From Candidatus Desulfofervidus auxilii (GTDB taxonomy: Bacteria > Desulfobacterota > Desulfofervidia > Desulfofervidales > Desulfofervidaceae), in NCBI RefSeq assembly GCF_001577525.1, contig NZ_CP013015.1:1619667-1683666 (forward strand): DNA of 64,000 bases. Direction: 5' to 3'. The translations under genes and the position numbers were made by a program. Below are positions 17,323 to 26,964 of this stretch, piece after piece. The stretch's first letter is position 1, and every line of letters starts with the position of its first letter. The notes below the pieces were generated by a model that was not told the origin of the DNA, made no database searches, and saw nothing but the letters and a program-made list of their open reading frames with translations.

Positions 17323-19167
17323 ATGAAAAACATCTTCTGGTATTTTTTTCGCTTAAGATTGATGTCCTTGCCTGAAATAATTCATCAAATAAAACAAGGT
17401 TTTATTTTTCAAATCTATCGTTTACTTCCATATACCTATCAAAAGTGGCTAAATAACATGCCTGATTCTTTAGAGTTATTCTCTTTTGTGTCTGAAAAGC
17501 ATTCTCATTTATTGCCTATACGCTTAAAAGATATTCCTCAAAATTTTGATTTAAAAAACATAGATTGGCATCTGGCTCCAGATACAGGAAAAATTTGGCC
17601 TAAGAGGTTTTCTCTTTCTATTCCCTATCGGCCTGGTAACATTTATGGAGATGCCCGTCTCGTTTGGGAAAAAGCTAGATTCCAAGAATTGGCAAATCTA
17701 GCTTTTCTTTATTATTTAAAAGATAATAAGCTAGAGGAGGCTGGGGAAATTGTAAACTACATTTGCAAAATAGTCTCCTCTTGGATAGATGAAAATCCGC
17801 CTTTAAGAGGCATTCATTATATATCTGCTATGGAATGTGGCCTAAGGATAATTGCTTTATGCTTTATTTTAGATATATTGCGTAAAAGACTTTCATCTGC
17901 CTTTTGGAAAAAAGTCTTAAAGACTATATATTTTCATGCTAAATGGATTGAGAAAAGACTTTCTCTTTTTTCCTCTTTAGGTAATCATACCATAGCCGAA
18001 TGTACTGGCTTACTTTATGCATCTTTACTTTTCCCAGAATTCCCTGAGGCTAAGCGTTGGTACAAAAAAGCGCTTAAGATTTTAGAAAAAGAAGCTGAAC
18101 ATCAAATTCTGCCAGATGGAGGAGGAATAGAACAGGCATTTTGGTATCATAAATTTGTACTAGATTTATATGGATTAGTCATTCATCTTTTGAAAAACAA
18201 AAAGCAAAAAATTCCTGAGGTATTTGAGAAACAATGGGAAAGGGGACATAAGTTTCTTTCTTTTTTTTATAACAAAAAAGAGGGAATTCCTGACATCGGG
18301 GACAGGGATGATGGGTTTGCCCTCTCTCCTTATTTAAAACTTGCTCCTAAAAAGGAGTCTTTTAAATGGGAAGGTATAAAGACCTTTTTTCATAGTGGTT
18401 ATACCGTGGTATCCTATCAAAGTCCCTATTTAATAAAACTAATATTTGATCATGGTCCCTTGGGGATGCCACCAGCATATGGGCATGGACATGCCGATGC
18501 CCTTTCCATTTTGTTTAACATTGAGGAAGATATCTTTATTGACCCTGGGACTTATACCTATGGCGGTGATCAAAGATGGAGAAAATATTTTAGAAGCACA
18601 AGTGCACATAACACTATAACCGTGGATGGAAAAGACCAAGCAGTCCAAAAAGGTACTTTTATTTGGGATAAGCCATATAATTGCCGATTTTTAAATTGTA
18701 TTAAGTTAGAAAATGGTGTTATATTGATAGCAGAACATGATGGTTATAAACGTCTTTTTTCTCCAGTAAAGCATCAAAGGGCAATTTATATAAATAAAAA
18801 TGGAATTTTGCTAATTTTAGACCAAATAAAAGGTAAAGGGAAACACCAAATTGAACTGAATTGGCATATAAATCCAAAAGCAAATGTTATTAAAATTGAG
18901 GATAAATTATTTCAAATAAATATTGGCCCAATTAAAGGAATGTTATTTTTAAAAGGGGGAAAGGTTTTTTTGGTCTATGGTGTAGAAAATCCAAAGATTC
19001 AGGGGTGGTGGTCACCAAGGTATAATGTAAGGAAACCAGCTCCAGTACTTTCTGTTTTGACAAATATGGAAGATTTTCATGAATTTATAACTTTTTTCTC
19101 ATTAAATAGGATTGATTTTGATAGTTTTAAAAAATTAGTTAAACAGGTAAAAGATTATCTAAAATGA
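17323..19167 (+). CDS. Heparinase II/III-family polysaccharide lyase
   Basis: The 614-residue protein has an N-terminal alpha-helical toroid of the alginate lyase type (residues about 60-330; HYISAMECGLRIIAL, GNHTIAECTGLLYASLLF). A C-terminal beta-sheet Hepar_II_III domain contains YGHGHADALSILFN near residue 390 and RSTSAHNTITVDG near 425, the usual catalytic His/Tyr region. Family members cleave uronic-acid-containing polysaccharides by beta-elimination. No signal peptide is obvious, so location is uncertain. The gene overlaps the next by 4 bases (ATGA). In this locus it more likely trims or edits the exopolymer than degrades food polysaccharide. Confidence 0.88.
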   Translation: MKNIFWYFFRLRLMSLPEIIHQIKQGFIFQIYRLLPYTYQKWLNNMPDSLELFSFVSEKHSHLLPIRLKDIPQNFDLKNIDWHLAPDTGKIWPKRFSLSIPYRPGNIYGDARLVWEKARFQELANLAFLYYLKDNKLEEAGEIVNYICKIVSSWIDENPPLRGIHYISAMECGLRIIALCFILDILRKRLSSAFWKKVLKTIYFHAKWIEKRLSLFSSLGNHTIAECTGLLYASLLFPEFPEAKRWYKKALKILEKEAEHQILPDGGGIEQAFWYHKFVLDLYGLVIHLLKNKKQKIPEVFEKQWERGHKFLSFFYNKKEGIPDIGDRDDGFALSPYLKLAPKKESFKWEGIKTFFHSGYTVVSYQSPYLIKLIFDHGPLGMPPAYGHGHADALSILFNIEEDIFIDPGTYTYGGDQRWRKYFRSTSAHNTITVDGKDQAVQKGTFIWDKPYNCRFLNCIKLENGVILIAEHDGYKRLFSPVKHQRAIYINKNGILLILDQIKGKGKHQIELNWHINPKANVIKIEDKLFQINIGPIKGMLFLKGGKVFLVYGVENPKIQGWWSPRYNVRKPAPVLSVLTNMEDFHEFITFFSLNRIDFDSFKKLVKQVKDYLK

Positions 19168-19898
19168 ATGTGTGTAGAGTGAGGATTTTAGATATTCCAG
19201 TGGATGTAATTAATAAGAAGAGGGCTGAAAAAAAAGTAGAACAGATGTTAATGGAAAATAAATCCCATACCATTATCGCTATCAATCCAGAAAAGGTTAT
19301 AGCTGCAAGGTATGACTCAACTCTGAAAGAAGCATTGGAAAATGCAGATCTTTTGCTCCCTGATGGGGCTGGCTTAGTCTGGGCAGCTAGGATATTTGGA
19401 TATAATGGCATACAAAGAATCCCTGGGGCGGATTTTATGGAGAATATTTGTAAGATAGCAGCTAGAAGAAATTGTGGTGTTTTTATTTATGGCTCAAGGG
19501 AAGAAGTAAACAGGAAGGCCACTCAAATATTGCAAAAAAGATATCCTAGATTACGGATTGCAGGACGCTGTCATGGTTACATAGATGAAGAGAAAATGGA
19601 TGAACTAATAGAGATGATCAACGCCTCTGGGGCTATTGTTCTCTTTGTGGCCTTAGGAAGTCCAAAACAAGAAAAATGGATGATGAAATATTTACCTAGA
19701 TTAAATAAAGTGAGAATTTGTCAAGGGATTGGAGGAACTTTAGATACCTTAGCTGGCTATTCAAAACGTGCACCTAAATGGATACAATATTTACAGGCAG
19801 AGTGGCTTTATCGTCTTTTGAGGGAACCATGGAGAATAAAAAGACAAAAGGCCTTAATCCAGTTTGCTAAATTGGTTTTAAAGGAAAAGGCAAGATGA
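19164..19898 (+). CDS. WecG/TagA/CpsF-family glycosyltransferase
   Basis: The 244-residue protein has the hallmark motifs of GT26: AINPEKVIAAR, LLPDGAGLVWAARIFG near residue 68, and FVALGSPKQEKWM near residue 155. These enzymes transfer N-acetylmannosamine or its uronate from a UDP donor onto a lipid-linked GlcNAc. The UDP-GlcNAc 2-epimerase encoded at 21754 would supply UDP-ManNAc, which supports this role. The start overlaps the heparinase stop and the end overlaps the GHL10 gene start, both by 4 bases, so translation is coupled. Confidence 0.92.
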   Translation: MNVCRVRILDIPVDVINKKRAEKKVEQMLMENKSHTIIAINPEKVIAARYDSTLKEALENADLLLPDGAGLVWAARIFGYNGIQRIPGADFMENICKIAARRNCGVFIYGSREEVNRKATQILQKRYPRLRIAGRCHGYIDEEKMDELIEMINASGAIVLFVALGSPKQEKWMMKYLPRLNKVRICQGIGGTLDTLAGYSKRAPKWIQYLQAEWLYRLLREPWRIKRQKALIQFAKLVLKEKAR

Positions 19899-21757
19899 AG
19901 AAATTATTTTACTTTTTGATTGTTTTCTCTATCTTAAATCAAGCATGGGCCGGTCCACCACAAGTTAACAAAAATGTCCTTTTTCTAGCACACTTTGATA
20001 AAAAAATAGATGCTGATTTTGCCAAGGGAAATCCAAAGGCTTATATTCATCAAGCTAAGTTAACAAAAGGGAGATGGGGCAAAGGATTGGATTGTCATAC
20101 CGGGTCTTATGCAAGCTTTGAGGCAAAGGGTAACATTTATGCAAAAGAAGGCACTATTACTTTTTTGGTTAAACCTTTATGGGATAAAAAAGACCAGAAT
20201 TCTCATACATTTCTCTCTTTAAGATGGAATTACCCTCCGGGGGCATATCTGGTTATCACCAAAGGGTGGTGGGAACCGGAGGGGAAGGATTGGTTTTATT
20301 TTATTTTTAACAACCAACTCTATCTTCATACTGAAAAGAAAATAAGACTCCCTTTAGACAACTGGACTCACATAGCCTGTAGCTGGGATTTGAATCCCAA
20401 GGGAGGATACTATCTATTTATAAATGGTGACCTAGTGGCCTCAGGAAAGATAAAAGAACAGCAATGGAAGAAATTTAATAATAAGGACATATACCCTGTT
20501 GGTCAAATGTTTGTTGGTTCTGATCTGGGCACGCCCCTTGTGAGGAATCGTTTTGCAAATGCTGTGATTGATGAGTTAACAATTTATAACAAGAGATTAA
20601 GTGAAACAGAAATCAAGAATCTCTATCATTCCCAAGAACCCAAGTGGAAGGAAATAAAATGGAGTTGGCTTATTGAAGTCATTAGAAAACCTTATAAACC
20701 TTTAAGAAATGCCAATGGTCATATCCTTGAAAGCAGGGCTATTTTTGATGAGGGCACAGGGTGGATGACAAAAAAGGGGGCTGATGCTATCCTAAACAGG
20801 ATAAAAGAGGCTGGTTTTAATGTATATGTCCCCTGCGTATGGCATGGGAGAGGCACAAGATTTATTTCAAAGGTAGCACCTTGGGAAAAAGGTTTAATTA
20901 AAAGTTTCCAAAAAAATCATCATTATCCCCTTAAATATCTTGTTAAGAAGGCTCATGAGATGAATATTCAAGTACATCCGTGGTTTTGTGTAGTATTGAG
21001 GCAGCGAGATTTCTTATCAAATTTTTATGACCCTGAACATACACCCAAAAAGGCATTTGATGTACATCGTCCTGGCTTTCGTAAGTTTATTGTTAATTTG
21101 ATATTGGAAGTAGTAAAAAATTATAATATTGATGGAATTAACCTTGATTACATTAGGACTATGGGAGTTTGCACATGTGAATACTGTATTAAAGAATATG
21201 AAAAACGGTTTCATAGAAATTTAAGATTAGATCTCCTTAATAGTTGGATACGACGTGGTTTAAGAAAATGGCCTGAGTCTCATCTATTGAAATGGCAAAG
21301 AGAAGTTATTGCTGATATAGTAAAAACAATTAGTGAAAAAGCAAGGAATATTAAACCCAATATTATAATAAGTGTTGATGGACATCCAGCGCATGAAGGA
21401 TACCAGCCTAACATTCAAGGTCGGGATGAAATTACCTGGGCAAATAAAGGGTGGATTGATATTATCTTTGCAATGGATTATGGGAGACATATTAAGTATG
21501 AAAGGTGGGATAAGGTACGGAAGGAGTTAAAGAAACCATCTGCATTGATAATTTTATGTGGAAATTATGAAAGAACAAAAGATAAAAAGGTAATATCAAG
21601 AGAGGCAGACTTGGTAGCGGCTCATATTGCCTATTGTCAACGAAAGTGGCCAGGTAATGGAGTTGCCCTATACCTTCAAAGTATGCTCAGTGATGAACAA
21701 ATTAAGGCACTTAAATTGGGGCCATTTAAAGAAAGTGCTCTGCCTTTTTGGAAATGA
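19895..21757 (+). CDS. Secreted LamG plus GHL10-type glycosyl hydrolase
   Basis: The 620-residue protein begins with a signal peptide (KKLFYFLIVFSILNQAWA). Residues about 25-210 form a concanavalin/LamG-like sandwich (KLTKGRWGKGLDCH, HIACSWDLNPKGGYYLFING). Residues about 265-610 form a GHL10/YngK-type TIM barrel (FDVHRPGFRKFIVNLILEVV, then YNIDGINLDYIR). The DG.NLDY segment at the end of a beta-strand is typical of the active site. It probably cleaves the exported polysaccharide. Coupled by 4-base overlaps to WecG before it and WecB after it, it belongs to the biosynthetic operon. Specificity is unknown. Confidence 0.85.
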   Translation: MKKLFYFLIVFSILNQAWAGPPQVNKNVLFLAHFDKKIDADFAKGNPKAYIHQAKLTKGRWGKGLDCHTGSYASFEAKGNIYAKEGTITFLVKPLWDKKDQNSHTFLSLRWNYPPGAYLVITKGWWEPEGKDWFYFIFNNQLYLHTEKKIRLPLDNWTHIACSWDLNPKGGYYLFINGDLVASGKIKEQQWKKFNNKDIYPVGQMFVGSDLGTPLVRNRFANAVIDELTIYNKRLSETEIKNLYHSQEPKWKEIKWSWLIEVIRKPYKPLRNANGHILESRAIFDEGTGWMTKKGADAILNRIKEAGFNVYVPCVWHGRGTRFISKVAPWEKGLIKSFQKNHHYPLKYLVKKAHEMNIQVHPWFCVVLRQRDFLSNFYDPEHTPKKAFDVHRPGFRKFIVNLILEVVKNYNIDGINLDYIRTMGVCTCEYCIKEYEKRFHRNLRLDLLNSWIRRGLRKWPESHLLKWQREVIADIVKTISEKARNIKPNIIISVDGHPAHEGYQPNIQGRDEITWANKGWIDIIFAMDYGRHIKYERWDKVRKELKKPSALIILCGNYERTKDKKVISREADLVAAHIAYCQRKWPGNGVALYLQSMLSDEQIKALKLGPFKESALPFWK

Positions 21758-22917
21758 GGCATTTAACCAAAATAGTAAGTGTGGTGGGGGCAAGACCCAA
21801 TTTCATGAAGATTGCCCCTATTATTGAACAGTTAAAAATTAAGAATAAAAATTTAAAAGCAGAGTTAAAGCATGTACTAGTCCATACCGGACAACATTAT
21901 GATGAAGAAATGTCAAAGTCTTTTTTTGAAGATTTAAATTTACCTAAACCTGATATAAACTTAGGTGTAGGTTCAGCCTCCCATGCAGTGCAAACGGCTA
22001 AGATTATGATCGAATTTGAGAAGGTCTGTTTAAGAGAAAGACCAGATTTAATTATCGTAGTGGGTGATGTAAACTCAACAATTGCCTGTGCCCTAGTGGC
22101 CTCTAAATTAGGGATTAAAATAGCCCATATTGAAGCAGGTCTTAGAAGTTTTGATAGAGCTATGCCAGAAGAGATTAATAGAGTGCTTACAGATGCTATA
22201 TCAGATTACCTTTTTACCACCTGTGAGGATGCCAATGAAAATTTAAGGAAAGAGGGAATCCCTGAAGAAAAGATATATTTTGTAGGAAATGTAATGATCG
22301 ATACACTTTTAAGATATAAGGAAAGGGCCAAAAAATCAAAGATATTGGAAAAATTGGGTTTAAACAAAGATTTACAAGTAAGGTCATATGCTTTGCTAAC
22401 TCTACACCGACCAAGTAATGTGGATAATAGGGAGACTTTTATAAATATTTTAAAAGCATTAAAAAATGTTTCAAAAAAAATTCCCATAATATTTCCTGCC
22501 CATCCCAGAACACAAAGGCAGATAAAAAGTTTTGGCTTGGAAAAATATTTCAATTTTGTGAACATTGAATCAAATAGTTGTGTTAACATCGAAAATTCAA
22601 TAAATTTGCTAGATCCTCTATCTTACCTTGATTTTTTAAATCTTATGGCCAATGCTAAATTTGTTTTAACAGATTCTGGAGGAATTCAGGAAGAAACTAC
22701 AATTCTCAATATTCCATGCTTAACTCTCCGTGAAAATACAGAAAGACCTGTTACATTAAAAGAAGGGACTAATACAATTGTAGGAAGCAATCCTGAAAAA
22801 ATTATTTCAAAAAGTATGGATATTTTAAATGGTAAGAAGAAAATAGGTAGAATTCCCAAGTTGTGGGATGGAAAGGCAGCAGAGAGGATTATAAACATTC
22901 TTATTGAGAAATTATGA
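21754..22917 (+). CDS. wecB: UDP-N-acetylglucosamine 2-epimerase, non-hydrolysing
   Basis: The protein of about 387 residues shows VVGARPNFMKIAPI at the start, VHTGQHYDEEMS, VVGDVNST, HIEAGLRSFDRAMPEEINR and DSGGIQEE, the full signature of WecB. It interconverts UDP-GlcNAc and UDP-ManNAc in the cytoplasm. I prefer ATG 21754 over TTG 21748 because it overlaps the preceding stop as ATGA, the pattern used throughout this operon. Its product is the expected donor precursor for the WecG-type transferase encoded upstream. Confidence 0.95.
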   Translation: MRHLTKIVSVVGARPNFMKIAPIIEQLKIKNKNLKAELKHVLVHTGQHYDEEMSKSFFEDLNLPKPDINLGVGSASHAVQTAKIMIEFEKVCLRERPDLIIVVGDVNSTIACALVASKLGIKIAHIEAGLRSFDRAMPEEINRVLTDAISDYLFTTCEDANENLRKEGIPEEKIYFVGNVMIDTLLRYKERAKKSKILEKLGLNKDLQVRSYALLTLHRPSNVDNRETFINILKALKNVSKKIPIIFPAHPRTQRQIKSFGLEKYFNFVNIESNSCVNIENSINLLDPLSYLDFLNLMANAKFVLTDSGGIQEETTILNIPCLTLRENTERPVTLKEGTNTIVGSNPEKIISKSMDILNGKKKIGRIPKLWDGKAAERIINILIEKL

Positions 22918-24470
22918 AATTGATCTCATTTGCTAAAAAAAATGTGGTTAATCTGATTATAATAGCTGTTTATGTAATTTTGCTTACGTCACTTTATTAT
23001 TCAACCTTTTCATGGATGATTTATCGCTGGTATAGTAGTTCAGATTATAATTATTGTTTTTTAATTCCATTATTAGTCATTTATCTTATATGGGAAAAGC
23101 GAAAGGAGCTCAGTTATACACCTTCATATCCTTCTAGCTACGGTTTTTTACCACTTATATGCGGGATCATTCTTTTCTCTCTGGGAGAACTAGCAGGAGA
23201 ATATTACACTCTCTATATATCTTTTTGGTTGGTAATTGTTGGTCTCATTTGGATTCATTTAGGATGGAAGAAAATGAAAATTATCTCTTTTGCTCTAATT
23301 ATGATTTTAACAATGTTTCCTATTCCTGATTTTTTATATAACAATATTTCTGCTAGATTGCAACTCATTTCTTCTAAATTGGGAGTGGTCATGATGCAGA
23401 TTTTTGGTATTTCCGTTTACAGAGAGGGAAATATAATTAACTTGGGATTTACTAAGCTTCAAGTTGTAGAGGCCTGTAGCGGGCTTAGATATGTCATTCC
23501 CTTAATGGTATTGGGGTTAATTTGTACTTATTTTTTAAAAGGAAAATTGTGGAAAAAAATATTTATATTTTTCTCTACAATTCCTATTGCCATTTTGGCT
23601 AATGGTTTTCGAATTGGTATTACTGGAATTTTGTCAGAAATATACGGCCCAAAAGTAGCAGAGAGTTTTTTTCATGGTTTTTCTGGATGGTTTATTTTTA
23701 TGTTTGGTCTGGGAATTCTCTTATTAGAAATGCGACTATTGGGAAAATGGAAAACAAATAGAGTAAAAGGCTATAGGTCGAGAGAAAATATTTTTTTGCA
23801 AGAAAAAAAGAAAAAATCTTGGAATTATCATTTCTTAGGAGCAGTTACGCTTTTGGGAATAACCTTGACAATTTTTCAAGGTGTTGAATTTCGAGAAAAG
23901 ATCCCATCCCTAAAACCACTATCTCAGTTTCCTTTACAGATAGGGCAATGGGAAGGAACTCCTAAAACAATGGAACAAAAGTTCATTGATGCATTGGATT
24001 TAAGTGATTATGTCATAATCGATTTTTTAGATAAACAGAAAAGGCTGATTAATTTTTATGTTGCCTATTATGAAAGTCAAAGAAAAGGGAAATCAATTCA
24101 TTCGCCGGCCACTTGCCTGCCTGGAAGTGGCTGGTTCTTTAGAAAAGCAGGTGCTATAATTATTCCAGTCCCGGCGCATGGTGGCTCAATACGGGTTAAT
24201 CGAGCCTTAATGGAAAAAATAGGGCAAAAGCAGCTTTGCTATTATTGGTTTTCCCAGAGGGGAAGGATTCTTACAAATGCCTATCAGCTTAAAATTTTTG
24301 TCTTTTGGGATGCACTAACCAAGCATCGCACTGAGGGGGCATTAGTGAGGGTAATAAGCCCTGTATATAAAGGTGAAGATATTAAAGATGTAGATAAAAG
24401 ACTTCAGGATTTTATCAAGGAAGTCTTTCCTATCCTCGAAGAATTTATTCCAGGAAAGAAGTTGAGCTGA
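22914..24470 (+). CDS. Exosortase fused to EpsI (DUF3485) domain
   Basis: The 518-residue protein is a fusion. Residues 1 to about 280 form a polytopic exosortase with the catalytic set Cys188 (VVEACSGLR), Arg233 (ANGFRIG) and His254 (FHGFSGWF). Residues about 300-518 form an EpsI/DUF3485 domain (FPLQIGQWEGTP, then HSPATCLPGSGW). Exosortases are membrane transpeptidases that process PEP-CTERM-type C-terminal sorting signals and co-occur with exopolysaccharide loci, as here. EpsI-type fusions are typical of the XrtA/EpsH lineage. It overlaps wecB by 4 bases. I saw no PEP-CTERM substrate in the window. Confidence 0.93.
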   Translation: MKLISFAKKNVVNLIIIAVYVILLTSLYYSTFSWMIYRWYSSSDYNYCFLIPLLVIYLIWEKRKELSYTPSYPSSYGFLPLICGIILFSLGELAGEYYTLYISFWLVIVGLIWIHLGWKKMKIISFALIMILTMFPIPDFLYNNISARLQLISSKLGVVMMQIFGISVYREGNIINLGFTKLQVVEACSGLRYVIPLMVLGLICTYFLKGKLWKKIFIFFSTIPIAILANGFRIGITGILSEIYGPKVAESFFHGFSGWFIFMFGLGILLLEMRLLGKWKTNRVKGYRSRENIFLQEKKKKSWNYHFLGAVTLLGITLTIFQGVEFREKIPSLKPLSQFPLQIGQWEGTPKTMEQKFIDALDLSDYVIIDFLDKQKRLINFYVAYYESQRKGKSIHSPATCLPGSGWFFRKAGAIIIPVPAHGGSIRVNRALMEKIGQKQLCYYWFSQRGRILTNAYQLKIFVFWDALTKHRTEGALVRVISPVYKGEDIKDVDKRLQDFIKEVFPILEEFIPGKKLS

Positions 24471-24507
24471 AGGTCTATGGCAGTTTTATTAGTTGGATAG
24501 GTTCTAT

Positions 24508-26646
24508 TTACTCTGTAACATTGACTACTATACTATCACAATATAGGCTATCCCAAGTAATATTATTATCCATATTAGTATCAATACAAAAGTAAAATGT
24601 GTATGTTCCTGCCGGAAGTCCTGAAATAGGCATGTTTAACACCTCAAATGAATCCAAATTAAATAAAGGACCTTGATATCCTGGCACCCAATCAGTTGTC
24701 CAGCCTTCAAATGTAAAAAAGTAAAGACCAAATGGGGTTTCTTTTACCAGCCACCAGTCGGCATTGTCTATTACCCCATTATTCTTTAGGGATACAGTAA
24801 GAGTTAATGTGTCTGCTTGCCTCAACGTAATTGGGCTATCTGAACCATTCGCTAATATTTCAGGGGTAGGGTTGGAAGAGGATTGCGAATATACATGAAT
24901 CTCGGTATGATTTAATTCTGAATATTCATAAGCTCCGATATCAGGAGCGTAGTCCACAGGATTTCCCTCCATGTCTTCAGTCAGGCCAACATCTGTTCCT
25001 TTGTTAATGCAAAGTGAGTTAAATTGGAGATGGAAATTCCCATTTGGGGCATCAATAAATAATGGAGTCTGGGCTATAGAGTTTGCATCTTGATTTTTTT
25101 TATTTTGATAAGTTGAAAATTGAGCAATTGTATAAGTATTACTGTCCCATTTAATTAGCACTCCACTTGAACAAAAATAATCATTATAATCTAAAACTAA
25201 ATTAGGAAGAGAACCTGCAATAGAAACACGTAATTCATAACCTTCATTATTTGCTATAATATTATTCTTGATATAAATAGGAGCATCATTAGTAACATCA
25301 TATATTTGCCTAATAACTAATCCTCCATTCTTTGTATCATTCGTTGAATTTTGAGAATTACCAACAATAGTATTATTATATATTTTGAGATTATCTAGTG
25401 CTTGATAGTTATGAATATAAACAATTAATCCTCCAAAAGAACCATCATCACTTTGAGATTTCCAGCCATTGTTGTAAATAAGATTATAATAAATTTCTGT
25501 ATCTTGTCCTAAATTATACTGTTGTGGTCCTCCATCAGCAATCATTATTCCTACTTTAGCATTATCATGAATTTTATTATATTTTGCTATACAGTGGTCA
25601 CAACCATAGAAGAATAGACCACAACTATTACAATCTGCTATATCGTTTCCTACATTATAAACATCACACCATTCTACAGTAATATACGAATTTCCATAAT
25701 TACCACCTATAGCAATTCCCTCTCTATCTACCCATGATGCATTATCCCATGGAAGATTTCCTATATCATGAACCTTACAGTTTGAAATTTTTATATGGGA
25801 ACAGTTTTTACTACACCCTATCCCATGAGCTCTTGCCCAAGCAACTTCTGAATTAGTTATATTAGAATTACTTGATGCCTTAAAAGTTATTCCTTTAAGA
25901 CTAGAGTAGAAAGATACACAATTATCTAGATTTACATGTGCTGAATCTTCAACGTGAACTAAACTTGAAGGAATTGCATTGTCATCAAACGCATTTGAAC
26001 CTTCAAACCTGAGATTTTCTATATTTATCCATGATTTATTTTCTATCCTAAGTGCAGCATTCCTCCATCCATATTCAATTTTATATTCACTGGGATGATG
26101 ACCTACTGGTGGCTTATAATATATTCTCCCTTGATAATGAGTCCATTGGTCATCTTTTAAATTGAAACGCTGAGAAGATGACACTTTCTCAAGAATTTCA
26201 CCATCTTTAATTAAGATTCGCACAAGACCATCAGCATCCTCAGGAGGATTTCCAACATATATAGAATATTCATCGTTAGATTCATTCGGTGGATCTGTCC
26301 AACCCTCAGCTACCTCTGCTGCTGATATAATTGGCTTTTCCCCTTCTCCATAAGCCCCAAAAGTGATGGGATTTCCCTCTTCGCCAGAAGAAGGAATAAT
26401 GAGTTGCTCACGCCAGATCTCTCCCCTCTTAAATAGGATAGTATCTCCTGGTTTAAAATCCATACTGTTAACCTTGCCTATGGTTTTCCAGGCAGTTTCA
26501 GGAGAAAGCCCATCGTTAAAATCATTCCCATTGGTAGCATCTACATAATAAGTGGTTGCATAAGCTGGAAGAGAAACATTAGTTAAGCTTAGCAAAACAA
26601 ATAGAGAAATGGCCAGGCATGAGAGAATAAGCCTGTTTTTGGCCAC
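24508..26646 (-). CDS. Secreted parallel beta-helix protein under c-di-GMP riboswitch
   Basis: The 712-residue protein has a signal peptide ending about SLPAYA. It then shows TTYYVDATNGNDFNDGLSP and AWKTIGKVNSMDFKPGDTI, the classic start of DUF1565/right-handed parallel beta-helix proteins. Repeated N-rich rungs follow (IKISNCKVHDIGN, AKYNKIHDNAKVGIMIADGG) and a C-terminal beta-sandwich-like module of about 130 residues. The start is GTG 26646 preceded by AAGGAGGTG. It would be exported and bind or cleave polysaccharide. No PEP-CTERM tail is present; the end is VVNVTE. A remnant paralogous C-terminus lies at 5394-5501. A c-di-GMP-I riboswitch sits in its leader. Confidence 0.85.
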   Translation of the reverse strand: MAKNRLILSCLAISLFVLLSLTNVSLPAYATTYYVDATNGNDFNDGLSPETAWKTIGKVNSMDFKPGDTILFKRGEIWREQLIIPSSGEEGNPITFGAYGEGEKPIISAAEVAEGWTDPPNESNDEYSIYVGNPPEDADGLVRILIKDGEILEKVSSSQRFNLKDDQWTHYQGRIYYKPPVGHHPSEYKIEYGWRNAALRIENKSWINIENLRFEGSNAFDDNAIPSSLVHVEDSAHVNLDNCVSFYSSLKGITFKASSNSNITNSEVAWARAHGIGCSKNCSHIKISNCKVHDIGNLPWDNASWVDREGIAIGGNYGNSYITVEWCDVYNVGNDIADCNSCGLFFYGCDHCIAKYNKIHDNAKVGIMIADGGPQQYNLGQDTEIYYNLIYNNGWKSQSDDGSFGGLIVYIHNYQALDNLKIYNNTIVGNSQNSTNDTKNGGLVIRQIYDVTNDAPIYIKNNIIANNEGYELRVSIAGSLPNLVLDYNDYFCSSGVLIKWDSNTYTIAQFSTYQNKKNQDANSIAQTPLFIDAPNGNFHLQFNSLCINKGTDVGLTEDMEGNPVDYAPDIGAYEYSELNHTEIHVYSQSSSNPTPEILANGSDSPITLRQADTLTLTVSLKNNGVIDNADWWLVKETPFGLYFFTFEGWTTDWVPGYQGPLFNLDSFEVLNMPISGLPAGTYTFYFCIDTNMDNNITWDSLYCDSIVVNVTE

Positions 26647-26720
26647 TATCTGGCACCTCCTTACGCACAGTTTGCACCCGGACCGAAGTGCACCTGTGTC
26701 GCTAGAAGTGCCAGGCCACT

Positions 26721-26817
26721 TCGTCCGGCAGACCCGCTACCATGTCCTACAAAGTAGGATTTAGGCCGGTGCCTTTGCGTCCTGCCCTTTCGGACAGTTT
26801 GCCTTTTTCGGACGCTT
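26721..26817 (-). promoter_or_regulatory. Cyclic di-GMP-I (GEMM) riboswitch
   Basis: Read on the minus strand, the leader of the beta-helix gene shows the GEMM-I core. A P1 stem CGTCCG/CGGACG encloses GGCAAAC, then GACGCAAAGGCACCGGCCT, a hairpin ATCCTAC/GTAGGAC, and ATGGTAGCGGGTCTGCC. The CGCAAAG, CACCGG, CCTAA and ATGGTAGC blocks match the two-helix three-way junction that binds c-di-GMP. Between it and the GTG start are hairpins GAAGTG/CACTTC and TGCAC...GTGCA close to the ribosome site, a plausible expression platform. Whether ligand turns expression on or off cannot be told. Confidence 0.85.
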
Positions 26818-26900
26818 CCACTTTAAATTTAGCAAATTTCGTGCCATTAGAGGCTAAAATAGATTCTCACCATTTTTTCAAGGAATTAATGAAAATTTAA

Positions 26901-26929
26901 TTGAAAAAAGGAAAAATTTATGATATAAT
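26901..26929 (+). promoter_or_regulatory. Sigma-70-type promoter for the PrsR-like regulator
   Basis: TTGAAA (26901-26906), a 17-base spacer and a perfect TATAAT (26924-26929) lie 36 bases before the ATG at 26965. It is one of the best promoter matches in the window, and it faces away from the divergent riboswitch-controlled gene. Confidence 0.6.
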
Positions 26930-26964
26930 TGACAAAAATGTAATTGGAGTTTTAAAATTGTAAT

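Noticed and set aside
24508-26646. PEP-CTERM substrate of the exosortase
   Set aside because: The C-terminus ends VVNVTE with no PEP motif, membrane helix or basic tail.
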